A stretch of 64,000 nt of DNA from Paraburkholderia bannensis (GTDB lineage Bacteria > Pseudomonadota > Gammaproteobacteria > Burkholderiales > Burkholderiaceae), in assembly GCF_014200455.1 (NCBI RefSeq), contig NZ_JACHBW010000012.1, forward strand, positions 62,001-126,000. Direction: 5' to 3'. The stretch's first letter is position 1. Each line of letters starts with the position of its first letter. The notes below the pieces were generated by a model. The model was given only the letters and a program-made list of their open reading frames with translations. It was not told the origin of the DNA and searched no databases. The position numbers were made by a program, and so were the translations under genes. Of the stretch, positions 38,066 to 47,394 are shown one piece after another.

Positions 38066-39472
38066 TCAGCCTCGGGCGCGCGGTTCGACCGGCGATGCAG
38101 GCACCCCGCGCGCTTCGATATCGCGGCCTGCCAGCAGACAGAGATCCTCGCGATGATGCGCGGCGACGATCTGCACGCCCACCGGCACGCCGTTCACCAG
38201 ACCGGTCGTGACGGCCAGTCCCGGCAGCCCCATCGCGGGCAACGCACGCAGCGTCAGTTGCGCTTCCCAGACGCGCTCGAAGCCCTCCTTGCCCTGCATG
38301 TCGAGATCGCTCGCGAACGGCAGTTCCGCCGATACCGGCATCAGCACCACGGCGAACTGATCGAGGAACAAACGCCATTGGCGCGTGAGCGTCGTGCGGC
38401 GCACCAGCGACTGGCTGACGACATCGGCGGGCAGACCGCGTACTTTCTCGCGCGCCGCTGCGATCACCGCCGCTGCGCCCGGGTCGCCGTCCTTCTCCAC
38501 CGCATTGACGAGCGCCTCGAAGCCGTCGCCCAGCCACAGGCGTTCCTGCAGCAGCGCGGCTTCGCGAATCGACGGTACGTCGTCGATCTCCTCGACTTGC
38601 CAGCCGGCGTCGCGCAGCCGCCTGGCCGAATCGCGCAGGGCATCCTCGACTGCCTTGACGGTCTCAAGCCCGCCCGGACGCACGCACAGCGCCGCGCGAC
38701 GCGGCACTTCCGGACCATCCACGGGCAGCGCCACATACCAGGGATCGCGCAGATCAGGCGCGGACAGCGCCACCAGACCCAGGCGCAGATCTTCGATGGT
38801 GCGGCCCATCGGCCCCGCTGCCGACATCAATTGCGCGCCGATCGCCCGTTCCGGCGACGACGCGTTGAAAGCCGGCACCCGGCCCAGCGTCGGGCGCAGC
38901 CCGTGAATGCCGCACGCATAGGCCGGGTAGCGCACCGACCCACCGATATCCGTGCCCAGCGCCAGTTGACCGATGCCCGCAGCCACCGCCGCCGCGCCGC
39001 CTCCGCTCGACCCGCCCGGGGTGAGCGACGGATCGCGCGGATTGAGCGTGCGGCCATGCACCTGATTCGAGGTGAACCAGCGCAGCGCGAAGGTGGGCGA
39101 GTTGGTGCGGCCCAGCAGCACCGCGCCCGCACGCACGAGGTTGTCCACCGCCGGGCTGTTGGCCTGGGCGATGAGATTCTCCTGCGCGTGCAGGCCATTG
39201 GTGGTCGCGAAACCCGCCTGATCGACGTTGATCTTGGTGGTGACCGGCACACCCGCAAGCGGCCCCGGGTCGTCGCCGCGCGCAAGCGCCTGATCGACGG
39301 CATCGGCCTGTTGCAGGACATCTTCCCGATGCACGGCGACCACGGCATTGATGAGGGGATTCACCGCGTCGAGACGCGCGAGCGCCGATTGCGCCGCCTC
39401 GCGCGCGCTCACTTCACGCGTCTTGATGCGTTTCGCCAGTTCCGCCGCTGTCAATTGCCAAAGTTCAGACAT
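38066..39472 (-). CDS. Amidase-signature family amidase
   Basis: About 468 residues. The amidase-signature triad is visible: K80 in VTTKIN, the cis-Ser S155 in the TPGGSSGGG loop, and the nucleophile S179 in LGTDIGGS. This agrees with the usual spacing of the two serines (24 residues). It hydrolyses C-N bonds of amides; the substrate cannot be named. No signal peptide is seen. It lies 203 bp from the alpha/beta hydrolase on the same strand and may share a promoter with it. Confidence 0.9.
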   Translation of the reverse strand: MSELWQLTAAELAKRIKTREVSAREAAQSALARLDAVNPLINAVVAVHREDVLQQADAVDQALARGDDPGPLAGVPVTTKINVDQAGFATTNGLHAQENLIAQANSPAVDNLVRAGAVLLGRTNSPTFALRWFTSNQVHGRTLNPRDPSLTPGGSSGGGAAAVAAGIGQLALGTDIGGSVRYPAYACGIHGLRPTLGRVPAFNASSPERAIGAQLMSAAGPMGRTIEDLRLGLVALSAPDLRDPWYVALPVDGPEVPRRAALCVRPGGLETVKAVEDALRDSARRLRDAGWQVEEIDDVPSIREAALLQERLWLGDGFEALVNAVEKDGDPGAAAVIAAAREKVRGLPADVVSQSLVRRTTLTRQWRLFLDQFAVVLMPVSAELPFASDLDMQGKEGFERVWEAQLTLRALPAMGLPGLAVTTGLVNGVPVGVQIVAAHHREDLCLLAGRDIEARGVPASPVEPRARG

Positions 39473-39549
39473 ATTTGCTCCGTGATGAGTGACTGAAGTT
39501 CCGTTTCGCCTGGGGGCGAACGTGGTGGATGCGATTGAAGCAGCCGCCG

Positions 39550-39593
39550 GTATCTGGATTGTGTCGCTATGTATCCGCGCCTGGCCCAGATAC
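39550..39593. promoter_or_regulatory. Inverted repeat upstream of the DUF4148 gene
   Basis: GTATCTGG (39550-39557) and CCAGATAC (39586-39593) are a perfect eight-base inverted repeat with a 28-base spacer. Within it TGTATCCGCG (39570-39579) repeats ten bases found at the bufferin gene upstream site (15387-15396). Confidence 0.4.
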
Positions 39594-39733
39594 AGGGAAT
39601 TGCAATTAAGCGCGATTACGAAACACGCCAGATACGTCGGCTCGTTTTAATGCATCAACGCCGAAATCTGCCGGGCGCGAGCCCTCAGGATCAACCGGTT
39701 GCTGTCTTTATCTACCGCTTCAAGGAGAACGTC

Positions 39734-39994
39734 ATGCAAGTTTCGAAGATCGTTTTTTCGCTCGCCGCTGTCGCCGCATTCGCTGCTGCATCCGCTTCGT
39801 TCGCCGCCGTGCCGGCCTCCGTCGATAGCGCGGCGCAGGCTGCTGTGCAAGCGCAAACACAGACGCCGAACTGGACGCCGGCGCAGCAAAACGCCGGCAC
39901 GAAGATCACGCGCGCCCAGGTTCGCCAGCAGTTGGTCGACGCCGAACAAAACGGGCAGCTCGACGCGCTGCGCAGCCTGTATCGCGGCAGTTAA
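39734..39994 (+). CDS. DUF4148 domain-containing small exported protein
   Basis: About 86 residues with a Sec signal peptide (MQVSKIVFSLAAVAAFAAAS, cleaved after SFA or close to it). The mature part ends in ITRAQVRQQLVDAEQNGQLD, the DUF4148 signature. The family is abundant in Burkholderia and relatives, often in many copies, and has no known role. AAGGAG lies seven bases before the ATG at 39734. There are no cysteines. Confidence 0.88.
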   Translation: MQVSKIVFSLAAVAAFAAASASFAAVPASVDSAAQAAVQAQTQTPNWTPAQQNAGTKITRAQVRQQLVDAEQNGQLDALRSLYRGS

Positions 39995-40082
39995 TCAATA
40001 CGGTTAAGTCCGTCAATCAACCACCAGGCATAACCGCGCCGATCCCCGGCACGCCTCGCCTCTAATCTACAAGGAAATCATC

Positions 40083-40505
40083 ATGAGCAACGCAGAGCAA
40101 GTCCTGTACACCGGCAAGACCCACACCACCGGCGGCCGTGACGGCGCAACCCGCAGCGACGATGGACGTCTCGACGTCAAGCTCGCGCCGCCGGGATCGA
40201 GCGCGCCGGGCACCAACCCCGAGCAGATGTTCGGCGCGGGCTGGTCCGCGTGTTTTATCGGTGCGATGGGAAAAGCGGCGGCACGCCTGAAGGTGGCGCT
40301 GCCGCGCGACACGGCTGTCGATGCGGAGATCGACCTGGTGCTGCGTGACGAAGCGTATTCGCTGAGTGCGCGCCTGAAGGTGACGTTGCCGGGCGTCGAG
40401 CACGAAGTGGCGGAACAACTGGTCGAGCTCGCGCATCAGACCTGCCCGTATTCGAAGGCGACGCGCGGCAATATCGATGTGCTGATCACGGTGGCCGAAG
40501 TCTGA
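40083..40505 (+). CDS. ohr: Organic hydroperoxide resistance protein Ohr
   Basis: About 140 residues, OsmC/Ohr fold. The peroxidatic and resolving cysteines are C57 (GAGWSACFIGAM) and C121 (AHQTCPYSKATRGN). R19 and E48 fit the catalytic Arg/Glu positions. Ohr reduces organic hydroperoxides, taking electrons from lipoylated proteins. AAGGAAATCATC precedes the ATG. OhrR, its usual repressor, is not adjacent. Confidence 0.94.
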   Translation: MSNAEQVLYTGKTHTTGGRDGATRSDDGRLDVKLAPPGSSAPGTNPEQMFGAGWSACFIGAMGKAAARLKVALPRDTAVDAEIDLVLRDEAYSLSARLKVTLPGVEHEVAEQLVELAHQTCPYSKATRGNIDVLITVAEV

Positions 40506-40610
40506 GGTTAGATAACAGCGTAAGGAAAGAATGCGGGGGCGCGCCAGATATCGTACGGAATCCGTATCGATAAGCGGCGCGCCCTCGCGCATACTCTCTT
40601 ACGGGCCCGT

Positions 40611-41723
40611 TCAAATCCCCCGTCCCGGCCGCCACCCTACTTCCCGCAACGCGTCGACCAGCCGCGCCGCGCCCAGCGCCTCGACCTTCGCGCCACGCGA
40701 AACAACATCGCGTCCCGCCACCAGAGCGTTCACGATCGCTTCCTCGACAGCTTCCGCAGCCGCCACGAATAGCGCCGATATATGGTCGTTGTTGACCATC
40801 TTCATATCGCTGGTTGGCGTACCTTTATGGCCATAGTTCGCCGCTGGCAAGCCGCGATTGCCTGTCGCGAAAGCCAGAAAGATATCGCCGCTGGAATCCT
40901 CCGTGCCGCCGCCGACTCGCGCGAGACCCACGCCCGCGCGCTGCGCGAGCCGTGTGCATTGGTGCGGCAGCAAAGGCGCATCGGTGGCGATCGTGACGAC
41001 GATCGAACCCATGCCCGGCTCGCCCTTTGCGTTCGCCTCACGAAACGGCGAATGCACATGTCGCAGCACTTCACCTACCGGATAGCCCGCCACTCGCAGC
41101 ATCTCCCGCACGCCATAGTTGGACTGCACGAGCACGCCCACGGTCCAGCCGCCGGCATCCGCATCGAGCACCCGTGAGGCGGTGCCGATCCCGCCTTTGA
41201 ACTCATGGCAGATCATGCCCGTGCCGCCGCCCACGCCGCCCTCTTCGACCGGCCCGCTGCGCGCCGCGGCAAGCGCTTCTCGCACGTGCGCGGCACTCAC
41301 ATGTTGCGCCCAGATGTCGTTCAGTAGTCCATCATACGTCTCCATCACGACCGGCATGCACCAGTAAACGCGATCGCGTGCGCTGTCCCGTTCGGCGGCG
41401 ATCAAGGCATCGCGCACCGCGCCCACGCTATGCGTGTTCGTATAGGCGATGGGCGTGGTCAGCAGGCCCGCTTCGCGAATCCATTCGAGGCCTGTCGCGT
41501 CGCCGTTGCCGTTGAGGACGTGCACGCCCGCAAAGCAGGGATCGTCGTGCGCCGCGCCCGCGCGCGGCTCGATGATCGTCACGCCGGTGCGTACCGATGC
41601 ATCGCCGTTATCGGTTTCGAGCGTGCAATGTCCGACCCGCACCCCCGGCACGTCTGTGATCGCGTTAAAACGGCCCGGCTTGCCGAGTCCGATACGGATG
41701 CCGAGTTCCCTCGTGCGCATCAT
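40611..41723 (-). CDS. DmpA/P1-family aminopeptidase (self-processing)
   Basis: About 370 residues. It has the S58 family layout, beginning RTRELGIRIGLGKPGRFNAITDVPGVRVGH. The Gly239-Ser240 pair in GMGSIVVTIATDAPL is where relatives such as DmpA and BapA cut themselves, freeing Ser as the nucleophile. Such enzymes release N-terminal residues from D- or beta-amino-acid peptides. GGAGG lies seven bases before the ATG at 41723. It lies downstream of an APC permease on the same strand (gap 63 bp), so uptake and hydrolysis of the same compound is a fair guess. Confidence 0.88.
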   Translation of the reverse strand: MMRTRELGIRIGLGKPGRFNAITDVPGVRVGHCTLETDNGDASVRTGVTIIEPRAGAAHDDPCFAGVHVLNGNGDATGLEWIREAGLLTTPIAYTNTHSVGAVRDALIAAERDSARDRVYWCMPVVMETYDGLLNDIWAQHVSAAHVREALAAARSGPVEEGGVGGGTGMICHEFKGGIGTASRVLDADAGGWTVGVLVQSNYGVREMLRVAGYPVGEVLRHVHSPFREANAKGEPGMGSIVVTIATDAPLLPHQCTRLAQRAGVGLARVGGGTEDSSGDIFLAFATGNRGLPAANYGHKGTPTSDMKMVNNDHISALFVAAAEAVEEAIVNALVAGRDVVSRGAKVEALGAARLVDALREVGWRPGRGI

Positions 41724-41786
41724 GTTTGTCCTCCGATATTGCAGTCTCAATTGCAGTGTTGTTTGCGCTTCAATTCGATATACGGC

Positions 41787-43205
41787 TCAAAGCGCGCGGA
41801 ACGTTTCGCTGCGCCGCGCGCAGGCCGCATACATCACCAGCGCGGCAACCAGCAGGGCGCCGATAATGTAGAGATCGGCAGGCCGGGTGGCGGTGGCAAG
41901 CGTCGTATAAAGCGTGTAGCCGGCACCCGCGATAGCAACCAGCGGCGTCACCGGCCACCAGGGCATACGATAGTGATGCTCGACATCGCGGCGCACGAGA
42001 CGGCTCGCCAGCGCCGCCAGCCCCACCACCAGATACACGAGCAGCAGCAGATCCACCGTGAAAGCCGTCAACTCGTCGAGGCTCGATACGAACACGAGTC
42101 CCGCCGAGGGCACTGCGAGCGCAAGCGTCGCGAGCCACGGTGAATCGAAGCGCGGGTGGATGGTCGAAAACGCGCGATTGCAGCCACGCGGCCAGAGCGC
42201 GTGACGTCCGCTGCTATAGAGCAGACGTCCCATCGTGATGACGATGGCGATGATCGCGTTGAACACGGACAGAAAGATGCCACCGCTCACCACGCGCGAG
42301 AGCGTCGGGTTGCCGAGTTCGCGCACGACATAGCCAATCGGATCGGCGCTCTTCGACAACTCGCTGAGCGAAGGCGCGCCCAGCACGATGGCAATCAGCG
42401 GCACCAGTTCGACCACCAGGATCACGAGCAGCGAATACATCACCGCGCGCGCGACATTGCGATTGCCGCCGCGCAGGTCTTCGGCGAGAAACACTGCCGA
42501 TCCGAAGCCGTTGTAGCAGAAAATCGCCGTGCCGATGGCGGGTACGATGGCCGCGGCGGTGGCCGGAATCAGCGCGCCGCCGCTGGCGACGAGCGGATGC
42601 ATCAGCGCCGCCGCACTGCGATGCGGCGCGCTGAACCCCAGCCCCGCGATCAGCATCAGCACGCCGATTTCGACGACGAGAAACGCACCCGTGATCCAGG
42701 CGTTGGTCTTGATGTTGAGCATGCCCAGCGCATAGCTGAGCAGCACGATGGTGAGTGCGACGGACTGATTGCCGAACTGCGTGCCCAGCGCGTTGTTGAG
42801 GTAAGGCGCAGCGCCGCTCGCCAGCACCGCCGGAATGAACACGCTGACCGCCAGCACCGTAACGAAGGTCAGATAGCCGGGCAAGGTGCCGAACACGCGT
42901 TTGGCCATCACATATTCTCCGCCCGCGCTGCGGTGAGCGGCGCTGAGCTCCGCGTAGCAGAGCGCGAAGGCAAAGGCCAGCACGCCGCCCAGCAGAAACG
43001 ACATCACCGCGCCGCTGCCCGCCTGCTGGATCGCGAACGGCGCAATCACGAAGATCGAGCTTGCGGGCGTGACACCCGAGACGGTGATCATCACCGCATC
43101 GCGTACGCTGAGCGACTGCGTGAGCGTGCGTCCCTCACCGGCCGGCGTGCCTTGAGTATCGGACGACGATTGCATCGCGCCCGTGGATTCCGACATCATC
43201 TTCAT
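41787..43205 (-). CDS. APC family amino acid permease
   Basis: About 472 residues with 12 membrane helices. VMITVSGVTPASSIFVIAPFAIQQAGSG and CYAELSAAHRSAGGEYVMAKRVFG match the APC superfamily core. It imports amino acids or amines; the substrate is unknown. AGGAGAGCAGG precedes the ATG at 43205. The aminopeptidase gene follows on the same strand and a LuxR regulator is divergent from it. Confidence 0.9.
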   Translation of the reverse strand: MKMMSESTGAMQSSSDTQGTPAGEGRTLTQSLSVRDAVMITVSGVTPASSIFVIAPFAIQQAGSGAVMSFLLGGVLAFAFALCYAELSAAHRSAGGEYVMAKRVFGTLPGYLTFVTVLAVSVFIPAVLASGAAPYLNNALGTQFGNQSVALTIVLLSYALGMLNIKTNAWITGAFLVVEIGVLMLIAGLGFSAPHRSAAALMHPLVASGGALIPATAAAIVPAIGTAIFCYNGFGSAVFLAEDLRGGNRNVARAVMYSLLVILVVELVPLIAIVLGAPSLSELSKSADPIGYVVRELGNPTLSRVVSGGIFLSVFNAIIAIVITMGRLLYSSGRHALWPRGCNRAFSTIHPRFDSPWLATLALAVPSAGLVFVSSLDELTAFTVDLLLLVYLVVGLAALASRLVRRDVEHHYRMPWWPVTPLVAIAGAGYTLYTTLATATRPADLYIIGALLVAALVMYAACARRSETFRAL

Positions 43206-43337
43206 CCTGCTCTCCTATGCTGCGCTTTTTTGAACGCCCATACTCGGGGCCACAGATTGCGTAGCAGTCTAGGAAGCCATTTTTTTGGCCGCTATTCCCA
43301 TTTTGGGTTACGCCCTTGCGGTGTCGACAGACAGGAT

Positions 43338-44141
43338 ATGGATCGACTCTTTACGGAAATCGCGATGCATCAGGCGCTCGGGCGCGTGCTGGACCATCTT
43401 GGTCAGCCGCGTTTCTGGCGCTTCCTCGTGCTGCTGCTCAACGCGATGGCGCCGTTCGACAACGCGCTGGCCACCGCCATCGGCGCAGATGGCGTCCCCA
43501 TTGTGCTCGACGAATACGATACGGGCGGCAGCGACACGCCCTCGCCGGTGCCGCTCTATCTCAACGGTCTCTATCTGCTAGATCCGTTTTTGCAGGCGGG
43601 CCACGACGGCCTCGCGGACGGCTGCTACCGGCTGGAGGAAGTCGCACCCGACCTGTTCCGGCAGAGCGAGTATTTTCTGAGCTATTTCCGCGATGCGGTT
43701 GGCGAGGATGAAATCCAGGTGCTGGTGCGTGCGCAGCCTGACGTGCTGCTTTCGCTGTCGATGGGTTCGGCTACGCGCTTCGATACGGAGCCGCTGGGCA
43801 AGCTCACCGCCGCGCTGCCATGGGTGCTCGCTGCCATTCGCCAGCACTGGCGGCTGGCAGGCGACGCGGCGCGCATCGTGCCGGGCGCCGCCGATCTGGG
43901 CGCACGCGTGGAAACCGCGCTTGGCCGCTTTGGCGCGGGGCTGTTGACCGAGCGCGAGATGGCGATTGCGCGCATGGTGCTGCGCGGCAATTCCTCGAAG
44001 GCGATTGCCGAACGGCTCGCGATTTCGCCGGAGACGGTCAAGGTGCACCGTCGCCACCTCTACACCAAACTCGGGATTTCCACGCAGCCCGAGCTGTTTT
44101 CGCGTTTTATCGAAGCACTGGGCGACGATGCCGCGCACTAG
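43338..44141 (+). CDS. LuxR-family transcriptional regulator
   Basis: About 267 residues. Residues 200-255 are a LuxR/NarL-type HTH (LTEREMAIARMVLRGNSSKAIAERLAISPETVKVHRRHLYTKLG). The N-terminal 190 residues form an uncharacterised sensor-like domain without an obvious receiver motif. It is divergent from the APC permease and probably controls it together with the aminopeptidase. AGACAGGAT precedes the ATG at 43338, which lies very close to it; the frame stays open far upstream only because of GC-rich antisense sequence. Confidence 0.85.
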   Translation: MDRLFTEIAMHQALGRVLDHLGQPRFWRFLVLLLNAMAPFDNALATAIGADGVPIVLDEYDTGGSDTPSPVPLYLNGLYLLDPFLQAGHDGLADGCYRLEEVAPDLFRQSEYFLSYFRDAVGEDEIQVLVRAQPDVLLSLSMGSATRFDTEPLGKLTAALPWVLAAIRQHWRLAGDAARIVPGAADLGARVETALGRFGAGLLTEREMAIARMVLRGNSSKAIAERLAISPETVKVHRRHLYTKLGISTQPELFSRFIEALGDDAAH

Positions 44142-44333
44142 AACGTTGGCGCCGGGGTCCCAAATCGGCGCAGTCGGATCGGCGCGCAAGCGTCACGTAC
44201 AGCTTAGCTGCGGCTTCGGTGGAACGAAATCCGCAGGCGGACTGTCCGCTTTGGCAGTCATCGACTGCCCAGGGCAGCGCGTCATGAACGCAGAGGCGAA
44301 CAGTCATCGGCATGCCCCTGTCATTCGGCATCC

Positions 44334-46235
44334 TTATGAATGTTTCATGGCTAAGCCGCGCGCGTGCAAGTACAACACATCGGGATCGTCCGCGGCGGGT
44401 GCGTGCATCGCTTCGACCAGTGCGTCGCGATGCTGGAGCACCGCGTGCTGATTGATCGAGCCTTTATCGGTGATCTCGCCCAGATCGAGCGATGGCGGTG
44501 CCGCCAGCAGGCGCAGACGCGCGATCGTCGTGGCACTGCCCGTGGCGCTCATATTCAGACGCGTCATCAGATCCGCAAAAAAGTCGCGCACGGACGGCGC
44601 GGCCAGCACATCCGCCGCACTCGCGTTGCCTTCGAGCTTTGCCAGCGCACGGCAGGCATCGAGGCGCGGAAAAATCATCACGCCCACATCGTCGCGATTC
44701 ATGCCGGTGATCACGGCGTCCTGCACATAGGGCGCGCCTTCGCTGATGATGCGCGCGCGCATTGGCCCGACGCTGACGAAGGTGCCCGACGCGAGCTTGA
44801 AGTCTTCCGCGATGCGTCCGTCGAAGGCGAGACCCAGTTCGGGCCGCGCCGGATCGACAAAGCGCACGGCGTCGCCGCTGCGGTAATAGCCTTCATCGTC
44901 GAACACATCACGGCGGTGTTCCGGCGATGCACGCCAATAGCCGCCCATCACGTTCGGCCCGCGAAACCGCACTTCCAGCTTGCCATCCACCGGAGCGAGC
45001 TTGACGAGGCAACCCGGCGCAGGCAGGCCGATATAGCCGGCGCGCGCCACCGGCCCGGTCGTGAACATGCACGAAGGCGCGGTCTCGGTCATGCCCAGGC
45101 CCGCCATGATGCGGATACGCTCGCCGCAATGCGCCAGCGTCACGCGTTCGAGCCTTTCCCAGGCGGCCTGCGAAAGCCCCGCGCCTGCGAAGAAGTACAT
45201 CTTCACGCGCGAAAAGAAGCGCTCGCGCAGCGCGGCATCGGTTTCGAGCGCGGCGGTGAGCTCTTCCCACCCCTTGGGCACATTGAAAAAGACGGTGGGG
45301 GCGATCTCGCGCAGATTGCGCAGCGTCTCCTCGAATTTGCCCGCCACCGGCTTGCCGTCGTCGATATACAGCGTGCCGCCGTTGTAGAGCGCGATGCCCA
45401 CGTTATGACTGCCGCCGAAGGTGTGATTCCACGGCAGCCAGTCCACCAGCACGGGCGGCTCGATGCCGAACTGGGGAAACGTCTCCAGCAGCATCTGCTG
45501 ATTGGCGCAGAGCATGCGGTGCGTGGTGGGGACCGCCTTGGGCAGACGCGTCGACCCCGAGGTGAAAAGAAACTTGGCGATGGTGTCGCCGTTCACGCTC
45601 GCGTGGGCGGCGTCGGCTTGATCGGGCGGCGTGTCGAGCAACGCGGCGAAACGCGTGACGCTGGCTGCGCCTCGCAGCGGGGGTGCTGCGCTCACGCGCT
45701 CCACGCCTGCGGGTAACACCGCATCGAGTGCCTTCGCATAAGCGTCGATATCGTCGGCGAAAACAAGCCCTGGCGTCAGCACGTCGAGCACGTGGCGCAG
45801 CTTGCCGTAATCGCCCGAAATCAGCGAATACGCGGGAGAAACGGGCGCATAGGGAATGCCCGCCCACATCGCGCCGAACGCCATCTGCAGGTGTTCGATG
45901 CCGTTGCCAGAAAGAATGGCAATCGGGCGTTGCGCGTTCAAACCGCGCTGCAGCAGCGCCGCGCCGATCGCGCGCGCATCCTCCAGCATCTGCGCGTAGG
46001 TCACGCCGCGCCATGCGCCGCTGGCATCGCGCCGCGCCACCAGCAAGCGCCCGGGATGCTCGCGCGCACCGTGTTCGAGACACTCCGTCAAGCGCTCGGG
46101 ATAAGCGCCCAAGGGCGCGCCCGCCTCCAGATACCAGCACTCGCCGCGCCGCTCGATACGCGGCGAGACGGAACCGATGGCGACGCCCCGAAATCCTGCG
46201 GGTGCGCCGCCTGCGTGGCTTTGGTCCGATTCCAA
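44334..46235 (-). CDS. fcs: Feruloyl-CoA synthase (ANL superfamily)
   Basis: About 633 residues. It has an AMP-binding domain with the P-loop FTSGSTRLPKAVPTTH, an AGLGMTETAP motif and the lysine-bearing C-terminal region. WLPWNHTFGGSHNVG and YNGGTLYIDDGKP are typical of feruloyl-CoA synthases. It activates hydroxycinnamates with CoA and ATP. I chose a TTG start at 46235 because AAGGAGACAGG lies seven bases upstream; no ATG exists close by. It follows ech on the same strand (134 bp gap). vdh (vanillin dehydrogenase) is missing here. Confidence 0.88.
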   Translation of the reverse strand: MESDQSHAGGAPAGFRGVAIGSVSPRIERRGECWYLEAGAPLGAYPERLTECLEHGAREHPGRLLVARRDASGAWRGVTYAQMLEDARAIGAALLQRGLNAQRPIAILSGNGIEHLQMAFGAMWAGIPYAPVSPAYSLISGDYGKLRHVLDVLTPGLVFADDIDAYAKALDAVLPAGVERVSAAPPLRGAASVTRFAALLDTPPDQADAAHASVNGDTIAKFLFTSGSTRLPKAVPTTHRMLCANQQMLLETFPQFGIEPPVLVDWLPWNHTFGGSHNVGIALYNGGTLYIDDGKPVAGKFEETLRNLREIAPTVFFNVPKGWEELTAALETDAALRERFFSRVKMYFFAGAGLSQAAWERLERVTLAHCGERIRIMAGLGMTETAPSCMFTTGPVARAGYIGLPAPGCLVKLAPVDGKLEVRFRGPNVMGGYWRASPEHRRDVFDDEGYYRSGDAVRFVDPARPELGLAFDGRIAEDFKLASGTFVSVGPMRARIISEGAPYVQDAVITGMNRDDVGVMIFPRLDACRALAKLEGNASAADVLAAPSVRDFFADLMTRLNMSATGSATTIARLRLLAAPPSLDLGEITDKGSINQHAVLQHRDALVEAMHAPAADDPDVLYLHARGLAMKHS

Positions 46236-46369
46236 AACCTGTCTCCTTGGTTGTGCCGCCCGTGGTGCGTTTTTAGCACCTTTCAGCCTGGGCGGCGTGG
46301 CTTGTTCTTTCGCGGCGCGCGCTGCGCTGCTCGTGCGCGCCGCGTCGGGCGGACAGCGTAGAGAGCGCG

Positions 46370-47197
46370 TTAGCGCTTGTAAGCCTGCAGGCCCGGCTTG
46401 ATGCTCTTGTCGTCCAGAAACTGCTTGAGCCCCTTGGCGCGGCCGCCCTCCGGATCGCGATAGTTGGCCTGATCGAGCTTGGCGTAGAGATAGTCCTCGT
46501 TCTGTTCCCACGTGAGTTCGCGGCTGCGCTTGAAACCATGCTTGGCATTGCGGATCACCACCGGATTCTTGTCGAGCAGTTTCGCGGCCAGCGCCAGCGT
46601 TGCCTCGCGCAATTGCGCACGCGGCACGCTCTTGTTGACGAGGCCCATCTGCGCAGCCTTTTCACCCGTGAACGTTTCGCCCGTCATGATGTAGTACAGC
46701 GCCTCGCGGTGGCCCACCGTATCGGCCATCGCCTTGCTGACGAGATTGCCCGGCGGAATGCCCCAGTTGATCTCCGAGAGCCCGAACACGGCTTCGTCGG
46801 CGGCGATGGCCAGGTCGCAAGCCACCAGCGGCGAAAACCCGCCGCCAAAGCACCAGCCATTGACCATTGCGATGGTCGGCTTCGAATACATGCGCAGCAG
46901 CTGCCATTGCCAGCGGCTGGCGTCGCGGCGAATGCGTTCCTGCAGCACGTCCGGTCCCGTATCGACTTCGCGGAAATATTCCTTCAGGTCCATGCCCGCG
47001 GTCCAGGCATCGCCCTCGCCGGTCAGCACCAGCACCTGCGCTTCAGGATCGAGTTCGACGGTTTCGAGCACGTCGATCATCTCCTTGTTGAGCGTCGGGC
47101 TCATCGCATTGCGCTTTTCGGGGCGATTGAACGCCACCCACGCAATCCCGCCCTGCACCGTGACATTGACCGTTTTCCAGCGACCTTCGTAGCTCAT
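46370..47197 (-). CDS. ech: p-Hydroxycinnamoyl-CoA hydratase/lyase
   Basis: About 275 residues, crotonase fold. GWCFGGGFSPLVACDLAIAAD is the oxyanion region, and E142 in FGLSEINWGIPPG is the catalytic Glu of HCHL enzymes. It hydrates feruloyl-CoA and cleaves it to vanillin and acetyl-CoA. Its promoter region contains a palindrome located between -35 and -10. It precedes fcs in the transcript. The GAGAGACACG before the start supplies the ribosome site. Confidence 0.92.
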   Translation of the reverse strand: MSYEGRWKTVNVTVQGGIAWVAFNRPEKRNAMSPTLNKEMIDVLETVELDPEAQVLVLTGEGDAWTAGMDLKEYFREVDTGPDVLQERIRRDASRWQWQLLRMYSKPTIAMVNGWCFGGGFSPLVACDLAIAADEAVFGLSEINWGIPPGNLVSKAMADTVGHREALYYIMTGETFTGEKAAQMGLVNKSVPRAQLREATLALAAKLLDKNPVVIRNAKHGFKRSRELTWEQNEDYLYAKLDQANYRDPEGGRAKGLKQFLDDKSIKPGLQAYKR

Positions 47198-47240
47198 CGT
47201 GTCTCTCCGTTAGACCGTGCCGCACTTGCGGCTTGAAGTC

Positions 47241-47270
47241 AATTTACTATCAGGCTACCTGATATGTAAA
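47241..47270 (-). promoter_or_regulatory. Promoter of ech-fcs with internal operator
   Basis: On the minus strand TTTACA (complement of 47265-47270) and TAAATT (complement of 47241-47246) are spaced 18 bases. The spacer contains ATCAGG-CTA-CCTGAT at 47249-47263, a perfect six-base inverted repeat. A repressor (MarR-type FerC/FerR in known ferulate clusters) binding there would block transcription until feruloyl-CoA is present (inference). Confidence 0.55.
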
Positions 47271-47394
47271 GCGAAAAATTAGCGTGCTGGTAGAAACCCT
47301 GAACCAGCAGGAAGCGCGCTTTTTGCGGGGAGAAATGACAGACGACGCGGCAAGGCGCGTCGTCTGTGGGAACGAGAATCAGGCGCGCTGCGGA

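Noticed and set aside
42156-43337. Open frame continuing upstream of the LuxR gene
   Set aside because: The upstream part is antisense to the APC permease; the LuxR domain structure begins at 43338.
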